Shown here piece by piece: positions 34,781 to 45,279 of a DNA stretch of 64,000 bases. A program made the position numbers and the translations under genes. The stretch spans positions 4,485,501 to 4,549,500 of the forward strand of contig CP126202.1 in assembly GCA_030272155.1 (NCBI GenBank), written 5' to 3'. The stretch comes from Tetradesmus obliquus. Lineage: Eukaryota; Chlorophyta; Chlorophyceae; Sphaeropleales; Scenedesmaceae. The notes beneath the pieces are model-generated. The model was not told the DNA's origin. It did no database searches and was given only the letters and a program-made list of their open reading frames with translations. Numbering within the stretch: the first letter of the stretch is position 1; each line of letters starts with the position of its first letter.

Positions 34781-37700
34781 AATGTGGGTTTGATAAGGGG
34801 CGGGGCTGCTGCCTGTGGTTTATGACGCATCACATGTGCACGGCTGGGCAGGCAATGCACTGCCAAAGGGCTTGTCATGCGCATTAGCACGCAACAAATC
34901 GCATGCTCACTTGCATGGCATGAGGCGTGGCAATGTGCTCTGGCATATACAATACGACCTTACGTTGTTTTTTTTCACATGTACACGGTGTTGACCACAC
35001 AATCGTCTCGGACTGTTGAGACCTGACTGTGACAAAGTTGACCTGACCATTCCTGGCGCTGTTTTGCACAGACGGCTTATGGTGTGATCGCTTGGCATCC
35101 ATGGTCATTGCCGCCATCATGCATGATTGCATCCATTGACCAGGGGTCCCTGACAGCAGGAGGTGGTGCATGGCCGGCTGTTTGCAGCTGCCACTTTGCC
35201 AAAGGCGTTACTATTATGACAGACATTGCTGGACGCATCACTATGCAATCATGATTTATGTTGCACGTGCTATTTATCTGATTTCACTTTGGATTCAAAC
35301 ATGGACTGGTTGAGCCTGTGACCAACGATTTTGATGCATGCATGCTGAGCATCCACAGCAACTTGCAGCCAGCAAGGTGGCACTGCATGTGCTGTTCTGT
35401 ATGAGGGCATGGCTTGCTGGTCTGATCGCTGCGAGAGAGGCTTGTTAGCCTGCTGGTCTGATCGCTGCTGATGATGTGTGCTTGTTGGAATGGGTGTGGC
35501 TTGATAGATATGAATGCTTGCGGACACCGTGGTGCGGCAGCAGCTATGAGCAGCGGGTTGAGGGCGCTGGCTGCGCGTGGGTTCGCTTCCCATGTTGAGC
35601 AGTCTTTCCTCAATTTTTTTATTTTGATCAGCTGTTGTTCCATTGGTGTGAGGCACCCCGGCTGGTAGCTTCATCCTGCATGCAAGCGCGCAGCAGCTGC
35701 CCTCCCCGCTGAATTCCACCATGCAATGGCATTGGCGCTGATGCTCCCATGATGATGGTGGTGGCAGTGGTGTGATTGATGGTCATGATCATGCATGCAT
35801 GCAATGATTGCGGAAGCAGCCACGAGTGCATCACCTGCAGTGCACTTGATTTACGGCTGCATCATGTTTGGCAGCGGCCCTGCTAGGCTTGCAGACGCGG
35901 CAATTTTCAACAGGTTTGACAGTTGATGGCCGGCCCAGACCGGGGATCTGTGTTGTGTTGTGGTTGTGTCATACTAATGTCGGAGTAGGAGCATGTCATT
36001 TTCCATGGTCAAAACATGGCCGGAGACCGGTCTCACAGCATCCTGCTGTCAAGTCACTGTTTGAACACACGTCATGTGCTGACTGGGTACTAACTTGTAG
36101 GAGCTTGTCTCCGGCTGTAGCTTCAAAACACCCAGGTGTTTAGCGGAGGCCTCCACCATTGGCGGCACATCATCAACTTGTCAGCGTGGTTTTGACCTTT
36201 CTCTGGTCTGTCCCTCAGGGCCTGAGAACTCGAAATCTCATCTATCTTTGCCCTGAGTGCTGTGTGATGGACAGGTTGACCAGCCCGTCTGACTCAGCGA
36301 AAAGCCCAACACAACTCCATCAGGCAGTGCACATGATCAGACAAGCTATACACAAGCCACTGGGGTTGCCTTGGCTGTTTTGCTGCAGCGGTTTAGGCAC
36401 AGACCATCAACCGCTGATGCCCCAAACGCAACTGCAACAAGCCAATGCCAATTCCATGTCATGTCGTCTCCTTGAATGGTGATCAGCCTGCCCCGAGCCA
36501 CCCCACAGCAGCATCCTTGCTACTGCAGCATGTTCCTCCTGCTTCACCGCTGCTGCTTTTCTAATGCCTCAATATTTCTGAGTTTGTCTTGAATTTTCTT
36601 ATGTGCAGGTTCATAGCTCAAACAATGGGCTGCTCTCGTCAGAGCACTAGGCCAGTGCTTTGCTGGTGCCGTGGTGAAGCAGTCGCTGGTGTAGAGCGTC
36701 TCACATGGGCGATGATTGCAGAATGCTCGTTGCTATGTTGTGCGACGGCATCAGCGACTGCTCGGAATCCGTGGCACCTGTGACAGCTCCAGCTGCAAGG
36801 CTAGGTGGGTGCAGCAAGGTGCAGTGATCTGGTGCTTAGAGATACACGCCTGCTGCAGCAGTTACGGCACATTGTGTGCATTAAGTATTTATGTAAGTCA
36901 ATTTGCAGCAAACGCTGCATGGAGCTTGCGGTTTCTGCCTGTAGCTTGCAGTGGTTTGTAATGCATGCAAGCTGCAGTAGTACAGATCAAACCAGGGTTG
37001 CCATCTGCAGAGCTGCAGCTGGGCCTTCATGTCCACGAACGACTTAAAGTTCATTACACTGCTGCCAAGTTTCCAGGTCAAGACATACATTTTGCTGCTT
37101 TGTTCAGACACCACACGTCAGCACCGTCCATGTCTGCATGTGCATGAGTATTTACTTCTCCATGCTGCATCCTCTTCCTTCCACTGCTGCCTCACTCCAG
37201 CGCCTTGCCTAGCACGCAACTAAAACCCCTGTCCACAGAACCCTATTGTGCACCAAACGTCAAAGTTCCGCCCTGCTGTTTGCCCTGCTGTCATCCTGCA
37301 GGCACCGCCCGGGTGATGCCTCCAGCATAGCAGCAGCAGGAGGGCCCTGCTGCTGTATGTACCCTTCCCTGCCGCCACCCCTGGGCCAGACAGATGCCCA
37401 GAGAGCAGCAGCGTTTCACTTTGACTTTGACCAGCTGGCTGGTCGAAGTTGACGCTGCTGCTCGCAAGTGAAGACGGCACTCTTACGGGCAGCGGCAATT
37501 GGTTGGCTGCGAACAGTAAAGGGGGCAGCGTCCGGGCCACACCAAGCGTGTGTTGCATGCATGAACGAGACGCCGGCATGCATGCGCGTGCGGGCGTACA
37601 GGTTTGAGCCCTGGCGCCGTGGGTAGATGCACAGCGACTTTCTGCCCACTGCCCTGTTCAAGACATGCCGCGATTGGCATGGCAGGGCATGCACGGGCTC

Positions 37701-40700
37701 GGGCTCTGCCAGAAACAATGCCAATGAGGCAATTGTTACTTTCGGGTCAAGCGCCACAGCGTGCGCCCCCGTACAGCAGCAGCAATGGGAGCCAGTGAGC
37801 CCCGCCTGCTTCATAGCGCTGGAAGCTTTGTACAGCTACAGCAAGACAGGCTGCGAGCCAACAGCGGCCGCAGCACCCTCAGGCTGTGTGCGCCAGTGCG
37901 CGCCACAGCAGCAGACCTCCCGTACTAAGTGAGTTGGCGCAGCTGAGATGAGAATGCTGTGTATATTGCTGCTGCTGCGTGGCGCGGTGGGATGTTAGTC
38001 ACATGTTCAGAAAGACAGCAGCTGCATGCCACAGCAGCAGACCTCCCGCACTAGGTGCGTGAGCACTGCTGAGCTGTATGTGCTGTGTCTCTGCTGCCTG
38101 GCGAGGCGCATGTTACAAACGTTACACGCATGTTTGACCAGCCAACAGCTGCATGCCAGAGTAACCGGCCAACATAGCCTGCCCTACTATGCTGACTGCA
38201 GCAGCTGAATGCAGCATGCAGCATGCAGAATGCATTACTTGCGGTGCAGCTGATTGGCCCCGCTGCCATTCCCGCCCTGCCTTTCCTCATCTGGCCCGTG
38301 CCACTGCCAGGTATGTGCGAGGAGCGGTTCCCCTTTCCCCCAGTCAGTCCCTGAGCACTGCTGGGGTCCAGGACAGCCCTGCCAACAGCTGGCAGCGGCT
38401 TAGCAGCTTTTGAATGCCGGGCCGCAGCAAGCAGCTGCGGCCGGGGTCTGCCCGCCTGGCGCTGCCGGCTGCACTGCGGCCCACCTGCCCGCGGCCGTGC
38501 ACCGCGGCGTAGCTGGCAGCACAGCTTTCCTGCAAGTGGTTTCCTGCAAGGAGTTTCCTGCAAGCTGGCTTGGCGGCCGCCGAGGCAGCAGGCAGAGCCG
38601 GAGCAGTAAATGGTGCAGGAGAGGTGCTGCTGCTGCTGGAGCTGTGTGGTGTCACACCGCCGCAGGAGGGCCGGTGAGTGCGGCGACTGGCGCTGGCTTG
38701 GCACGAATCGTGTTGGTGGCGCCCTATTTTTGTTTCTGAGCGCAGCGCAGCACAACGCAGCATCAGCTTGATGCTGCTTGCTGCTGGTGGCTTGCCATGC
38801 AAGGGAACGCTGTACTGTGAGGGCAGGGCTCACCAGCTTGCAACATTTATCTCTTGCACCGGAGCCTGCTGACACTGCTGCTGTCGATGTGTGTGGTAGT
38901 TTCTTGCTTTTTAAAGGACCGGTCGGGGTTGCTTTTTTCTCTGCCCAATGAGGCTGTCATAGGCTCCCCAACGGGCGAGGTTACTCTTGTAACTTCCAAA
39001 ATGTGCGGCCCCCGCTGCTGCAGGCAGTGGAGCTCGCTGGCGACGGCGGGCAAGCCCCCTGTTACGAGGGCGATGGTCGTGTCATGGTACATGCTGTGCG
39101 TGGTAATCCTGGGCGGATCAGGACAGCCGCGGCTGCGGAGGCGGCCCGGCTGGTGCGCTGATGGCCATGGTCATTGATGGCTGGGAGACGGCTGCTGATG
39201 GGTGAGGGGCGGCTTGCAGGAGTGCTTGCAGGACAGCTTGCAGGACAGCTCGCAGCAAGGAGTCTGCTGGGTGTTGCAAGCTGTGTGACTGTAGCATCTT
39301 CGGCTGTTGTACTTGGAGCTCTGCTCATGCTGCAGCATGTGCGTCATATGCGTGCGCGTATGCCCTGCACAGCATCATGTGTTGCATTGGAGGGGCTCTG
39401 GGGCAGGCTGTCGCGCGCACTGTCACAAGCACGGCAGCAGCAGAATGATGCAGGATGACTGTCCACAAGCAACAGCAGCGAGGCGCCACGTGCTTGGGCT
39501 AGGACGTGCCGCCAGCTGCTGGAGATGCAGTTATGTTGGGAGCAGGTGAGGACTCGCTTTGTCTGTTGTTCTTTATGTGCCGCAGCAGCGCGGGGCTCAC
39601 CTTCCATGTGCGCAGGTGTTTGGCGAGATACCAGCCGGGCTGGTTTTCAGCCATACCTTGCGGCATCGGCAACGCGCCTTACCGGGTGGGGAGGTGCAGG
39701 AAGTGCCTCCCGGCAGGAGCACTTGAGCAGCATATGCAATGCAGCCCGCAGTGAGGCTGGCAAGAGCATACAGTCCAGCTGATGTCGGCAGTGGCAGCAG
39801 CGATTGGGTGCAGGGCAGGGCTTGCAGGACCTGCGGGCAGAACCACTCGCCAGGAGGTGCATTACCTCCCAGTGGAGCTGAGAAATTGGCCACGCTGTTG
39901 TTCCGTGGTGTAGCATCCTATTTCCGTTGATAGACGTTTTTCGGTGCTGAGATGCCTGTAACTCACATTCAGCCGATCGAACATACAGGAGCAGAAGCAG
40001 GAGCTGCACATGTTTGCAATCTGAGGTTCAGCAGCCATGGGGGCCTTTTGGGGGACAAACTCAGGCAATGTTAGTGCTCATTATGCTGCATTATGCTTGC
40101 AATGTTTGAGCTGCATGCACGTTCTAACCCTTGAATGCAGTCCATGCAGCCTGTCATGGCTCGGAAACGGGCTGTGTTCCCGTCGTCAATCCAAGGTTTG
40201 CGTTATGTTCTTAGGGCAAACGACCACACAGAGTGAGCATTCAGCTGATGCAAAACGTCTTCCCTGCAACTCTCAATACACACAGGCTGTGGATTCCATG
40301 CACAAATGAACATCTTGCCTGTGCCAAGGGTCAAGTACAAGGCCACTGCCCATCAGCAAATGCTGATGTGGCAAAAGCACACAGCAAGCTTCCGCAAAAA
40401 CAGTGAGACGTGAGATTGAGTACGGCCCCTCCATATGCTGCGCAGGTCGTGAATTGTTTGGCCCGCAACCCATCCGCCTTTGTTTTAACAGGACCAGCAT
40501 TGCAGATAATGCTCTGGTCCGCTCGGTGACGACTGCAATCGCTGTAACTTCACCGGGCTAACCTCGGTGTCTCATGATCTGATCTTCAGCTGCTGCTTGC
40601 GCTGATAGGTGGACGTGTGCTTGGATTGCGGTCGTTGTAAACAGCATTGTATGCTGTGTCTCCTGCTGTGCCGCATGTAGACAGCTAGACGTGCTTGTAG

Positions 40701-40749
40701 TTGTGGTGCAGTAGTTGTCTTCTACGGTGCAGCGTTCCTGCGGTGCAAT

Positions 40750-40787
<38 letters not shown>

Positions 40788-40812
40788 TCACCGCGGTCAG
40801 CTGGCCTGCAGC
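34781..40812. other. Largely unassigned region
   Basis: Apart from the tentative exons at 37.6-38.4 kb, I see nothing I can name. Short open frames at 35.9-36.5, 38.85-39.2 and 39.5-39.75 kb lack support. (CAG)n precedes the next gene at about 40749-40785. Confidence 0.4.
37627..38415 (+). CDS. Tentative exons of an unknown gene
   Basis: A frame at 37627-37928 has balanced composition and ends at a donor-like GTGAGT after TSRT. The same exon edge and donor (QQQTSRT then GTGCGT) recurs at 38028-38055, which fits the echo pattern seen in the surer genes. A hydrophobic frame, LIGPAAIPALPFLIWPV, at about 38246-38312 could be a later exon. The minus strand of 37416-37814 is also open and looks equally protein-like, so strand and function are uncertain. 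Confidence 0.25.
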
Positions 40813-42360
40813 ATGCGTGTGGTATTGCTTGTACACAACACTCTCACTGCATTGTACTGCACTACCACAGGGTGCTCCAAGGGCAGCATGCAGCAGCACC
40901 AGGCAGCTGCAGCAGCAATGCTATCAGACACAACGCACGACAGTGGCAGGAGCAGGAGCAGTAGCCTGGCAGATGCACTCGGCTCAAAGCTGCCAGGCCT
41001 GCTGTTACATGATGACCAGAGGGCAGCACGGCTGTCCTGCACAATGCTGGCTGCTGCGCTGAGCCCTCACATAACCCGCATCTCCATCGTCATGAGCAAA
41101 GCAGCATACATACGAGGCAGCAGCAGCAGCAGCAGCAGCAGCACCAGACTGCAGAATGTCAGTTATGTGCGCGTGGGAGTCGATTCTCCTGAACACTGGG
41201 AACCCCTGCGACAGCTCACAGCACAGCTGCCGTCACTCTCAGACCTGGAAGTAGTTGTACCACATGGCAGAGTTGGGTATGGCGCCTGGCCTGGGATGGA
41301 TAGCAGCTTCTTTAGCGCGCTTGCAGGACTGACAGCAGTCACACGCCTGAGCTTGTTACTAGCCCCACCTGGAATCCTGCCGGAGGTCCTGCCGCAGGGT
41401 GTGCAGCTACCGGCAGTACGCATCGCAAGGTTTACGAGTTCGAAGTACCTGGAGATGTCGGCGGTGGCAGCGCTGGTGCCAGCAGTGCAGCAGGTGCGCC
41501 GTGCGCAGATGGCACAATGCATCCAACCTTAGTTGCAATGCGTTGTGTGAATGCACCTTGACCCTGCAGCGGCTTAGCTGCACCGTTACTCGCTATTGCT
41601 GTGTTTGCCCGTTGCTGGTGCAGCTGTACTGTGAACTTGTGGCCATGCCGGCGCCATCAGCTGTCAGGCTGGCCAGCTGCACACGCTTTGCCTTTCGAAG
41701 AGTGGGCTTTCAAATGCCACCCGGCAGCAGCAGCAGCAGCATTGGCGGCTGCACTACCAGTGTTGGAAGTGGCAGTCCAGTACCAGGGCTTCTGGCTCAT
41801 GGACCCTGGTTGGACCGCAAGCAGCACGCAGGGCACACGGCGCGCACACCTGCTTGCGGAGCTGAACAGCTGGCAGATGCTCTCGCAGCTGCCACGCTTG
41901 CAGGCAGTGCATGCGGAAGTTGGGCTTTCGGGAAGTCCTGCGGGAGGGCTGCATCTAGGGCTGGAGCAACTGTCTCGCCTTCGGCGGCTGTCTCTCCGAG
42001 GCAGGGTGCCCCTGGGGGACGCGTGGGATGAGCTGCCGCAGCAGCTGCAATGCCTGCAGCAGCTGCGGCACTTCCGCATGTCGCCGTGGCTCGGTGCGGC
42101 CTCGCAGTCGCATTGTGTAGCGGCGCTGCTGCAGAGTCTGGTGCAGCTGCCGCAGCTGCACAGCATTTGCCTGCCTGCAGACCTGTTGTGCAGTGAAGGT
42201 TGCTGTGGCATCGCCGATGACACCGCTGCAGTGCACAGGGGGTTGACTGCGTTGGCAAGCAAAAGCAGTTTGCAGCAGCTGGGGTTCCTGAGGTTTGCAG
42301 GGGCTGATTACAGCCCCTGTAGCCATACCCAGGCGCGGCGCTGCACACTAGCTCAGCTGC

Positions 42361-42435
<75 letters not shown>

Positions 42436-42536
42436 GGCAGACAACATGTGACACGGCTAGTTCTGGATCTCAGACTGAGTCCCAGCGGGTGTGCATGATC
42501 AATGGTGGCCAGTTTTTGAGCTGGACTGATCTGTGA
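40813..42536 (+). CDS. Leucine-rich protein, F-box/LRR-like
   Basis: Two exons, 40813-41493 and 41661-42536, join in phase 0 (about 518 aa if the first ATG is right; ATG 40918 is an alternative). Near residue 60 is LPGLLLHDDQRAARLSCTMLAAAL, similar in pattern to the F-box-like start of many algal LRR proteins. Irregular leucine-rich stretches follow (LPSLSDLEVVV, LTAVTRLSLLL, LPRLQAVHAEVGLS, LSRLRRLSLRG, LQQLRHFRMS, LVQLPQLHSICLP). The region near residues 450-480 is a CAG-coded poly-Ala tract. F-box proteins recruit substrates to SCF ubiquitin ligases; here that is only a possibility, because the F-box is weak. Confidence 0.6.
42365..42433 (+). repeat. (GCA)n tract coding poly-Ala in the leucine-rich protein
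   Basis: About 22 units with one ACC interruption; read in the Ala frame of the exon 41661-42536. Confidence 0.9.
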
Positions 42537-43118
42537 GAGGTCGGCAGCCACCACAACAGCAGTGGAACATGAGTTGCAAAGGGTGAGTTTTCAATTCATC
42601 ATTGGTTGCATTGGGATGTATCAGGAAGTGAAGAGTGTTGGTCGGATGGTGTTGTGATGGGGGCAACAATCATGCAACGTATCTGCAGCAACACCGCACT
42701 CTTTGTACGTGTAGTCAGGCGTAGTGCACATTGTCTGCTGGCGGCTGCAGCTTTGATGGAGACTGCTTGTGCATGTCAACCGCCGTTGGCATGTGGGTAG
42801 CGTGCATTTGTGCTTTTGAGCTGATGCGGGCCAATGCGGGCTGTGCGTGGCTTGCGTGCATGCAGATGTGGGGTGTGCTGGTGTGTTGTTAGCCAGTATG
42901 GCGTCTGCCCTTACTGTGGAGAGGTTGGATGAGGGCGATCAACTGTACCGTAGAAATTTGAATTCAATTCCTCAGCTGTTTTTGTCCGGGTGCTGGGCAC
43001 CTCATGTGCCTCCGGGAGGCTCCTGTGATAGGGTTCTGGGCGCGCTGGCGGGCCATTGCCTCCTGTCCCCTGGCAATCAAGTGCGCTCAATTGTGCTGTC
43101 TTTACGAGGCCCAGCTGT
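42537..43118 (+). other. Spacer with an open frame ending at the transposon insertion point
   Basis: A frame of about 90 codons (42847 on; VERLDEGDQLYRRNLNS, then a Cys/Gly-rich part) runs into the left end of the CACTA element at 43119 and stops just inside it. It may be an exon or an older element interrupted by the insertion; no family recognised. Confidence 0.3.
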
Positions 43119-43142
43119 CACTGTGACAAAGGCTGATCCACA
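43119..43142 (+). repeat. Left terminal inverted repeat of the CACTA element
   Basis: 24 bases starting CACTGTGACAAAGG, identical in reverse complement to 44630-44653. Confidence 0.9.
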
Positions 43143-43538
43143 GACTGTCCCCTGACTGTCCAGTGGGGGGTTTTGGGGGCATCCACAGCACCTGCAGTGG
43201 ATGGGTGTAAGTGCGAGTAGCTTGAACGACTTGCAAGGCTGTGTGTGATGTAGCTGTTGGTTAAATACCATTGTTTGTCCCGGCAGAGTTCGCGCTGGAC
43301 CGTGTTCAGACCTGAACCGGCAGGTTGTCAGCAGGTCACCTTGACCCTCACAGTGACAATGCTCCCTTCCTGGAGCTTGTAAAATCGTGCACAACATACC
43401 ATGATATCCTTTAAAGCTCGTTGTTTGTCGGATCACACGCGGCCGACAGGACAGCCACACCAGTCGACTGAGGCGCACAGACGCACTATCACCTCAGTTC
43501 CTGCTGCCGTCAAGTGAATATTTGCTCTGCATTTGTGA

Positions 43539-43978
43539 ATGGGCGCGGATGATCTATGGAAGCAGGCTCAAGCTAATGCTGTAGCAGCTCGCACCAGTTA
43601 CCTCACTTGCCCTAGATGCCATACCACGCACATCGGCGGTAAAAAGAAATTCAGCCAGGTGACGGAGCCATGCGCGTGCAGCACCCCACCGACCCAGGCA
43701 AGAAGACCAAGCGGCTGTCGGGCAAGGGCAAGGGCAAGAAGGGGTCAGCGGCTGCGGACGAAGGGGCTGCACTCGCGGCTCGACTCAAGCGCAAGACAGC
43801 AGCCGCAGCAGGCAAGAAGGATGCTGCGCCCAAGCGCCGCAAGCCCAACAGGCGCAAGGCGGCCGTGTCAAGCGAGGACACCGAGGAGGATGTAGGGTGC
43901 AGTGAGGATGACGCGCCTGGGGATGGCAAGGCTGCTGCAGAGGTGGGCAGTGATGATGATGAGTGGAGGGAACTGCAT

Positions 43979-44012
<34 letters not shown>

Positions 44013-44095
44013 GTGTGCAGCAAGCTGGCGTGGGTGTAGAGTCAGACAAGCGGCCGAGGCGCAGCGCTGGGCTGCCGCTGAGGCTCCAGGAGTGA
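43539..44095 (+). CDS. Lys-rich zinc-ribbon-like gene fragment inside the CACTA element
   Basis: A frame starting MGADDLWKQAQANAVAAR reads into CPRC-x19-CAC, a possible zinc ribbon, and overlaps a second frame (43670-44095, 141 codons) coding a basic, then acidic, protein: KKTKRLSGKGKGKKG, KRRKPNRRKA, EDTEEDV, poly-Gln and a final KRPRRSAGLPLRLQE. The two frames look like one protein split by an offset of one base, either a frameshift in a decaying capture or an unrecognised small intron. Codon use is ordinary for this genome, which fits a captured host gene. Function unknown; the basic/acidic blocks suggest a nuclear protein. Confidence 0.5.
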
Positions 44096-44629
44096 TTGTA
44101 GGCGTGGCTATACGGGTTGGTGAAGTGTGCTGGCACCAAGATGGCTGATGCCGTGTGTTACACCGTGTTGAATGTACTATTGTGTGCATGTGCGCATGCG
44201 CACCTTGTGTGCATGTGTGTACGCCTTGCGGTGCTGGAGTGCCAAGCGGGCCCAATGCATCTTGTATGGTGTGCATATTGTGTTCTTTTGATCAGTCTCA
44301 ATTTCAGTGTGGTACAGTGCGTTGCATAGCAGTAGTGCCACAGTACCGGATACAGCAGCCCCGAGCTCGAGGGTGGCCCCGCAGCTGTGAACTGGGCTCT
44401 GAGGTCTTACGAGCCATGTATTAGGCTTTGTGTTAACGTTTTAAATGACATACAGCATTGGAACGCGCTCCCGGCGCTGTTTAAGTTCATCCACGTAATG
44501 ATCCAGTCGTATCCACAGACCGCAGCAGCCCATCCACGGGGTCACTGGATATGAGCCCTCTGTGGATGGCCACTGGACGGCATCCACGGGCCCACTGGAC
44601 GGCCGTCCGTGGACATTCTGTGGATGTTG

Positions 44630-44653
44630 TGTGGATCAGCCTTTGTCACAGTG
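44630..44653 (-). repeat. Right terminal inverted repeat of the CACTA element
   Basis: Ends in CCTTTGTCACAGTG on the plus strand, the exact reverse complement of the left terminus. Confidence 0.9.
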
Positions 44654-44656
44654 TGT

Positions 44657-45279
44657 GTGTAGTAGCATCTAGCGCCTACTGCAGCTGGGTGGTGAATGAT
44701 GCTGCTGGTGCTGATTTGGCTGTTTAATACTTGGCTCAACCTTCAGTTCACTGTCCTTTATGATCGAGCATCAGCGTCAGCGTTGTGTTTTTCCAGTTTG
44801 GCAACTGATCAAATTGCTTGATCACAACCATGGTTGGCTAGACACATGACTACAGCTGTGTTGGCATTGCAGCGCCACTACGGCAGGCATAACATGCCGA
44901 TTCGAGCAAAATGGAAGTCATGGGCAGGACGGTTCAAACTTGTATACGCAGTGCACCTGCCTGCGATGTCATTGACATTATGTCACAGACGCGAGCCTGG
45001 TTACACTGGGTCTCTGAGTTCGTAACACCGCACACGTGCTGAACCCAGCCAGCTGCGAGATACTCCTGGTTAACAGTACACACTGACGCCCTATCCTGCG
45101 CATGCTTCGCCTCTGGCGCTCTTCGTCAGCAGTTCAAACTAAATTGAACGAACTCCGCATACACAGCAGTTCACGCCCTACACGTACAGCTTCCGGCTGT
45201 TTCAGAAACCTGAGCTGCGTATCTAAGGCGCTGATTGTGCCTCTCGCTGCGTTGTTGACCTCAGCACGCCTCTCACGCC
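44657..45279. other. Upstream region of the GRF/3CxxC gene
   Basis: No gene seen. It lies between the transposon and the start codon at 45280 and should hold that gene's promoter. Confidence 0.45.

Larger units (their letters stand above)
43119..44653. mobile_element. Nonautonomous CACTA (EnSpm/CMC) DNA transposon, 1535 bp, with internal gene fragment
   Basis: Both ends carry the same 24-base terminal inverted repeat, beginning CACTGTGACAAAGGCTGATC. The first five bases CACTG are the hallmark of this superfamily. Outside each end lies TGT (43116-43118 and 44654-44656), matching the 3-base target duplication expected of CACTA elements. Inner ends are rich in short subterminal motifs (CCACTGGAC or its complement, ATCCAC, GTGGAT), mainly at 44500-44640 and at 43150-43210. 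No transposase is present. The interior holds a Lys-rich coding fragment, so the element may be a gene-capturing (Pack-CACTA) derivative moved in trans. Confidence 0.85.

Noticed and set aside
35025-35050. CTGTGACAAAG similar to the CACTA terminus
   Set aside because: Match stops after about 11 bases, with no CACTG end nearby and no partner in inverted orientation.
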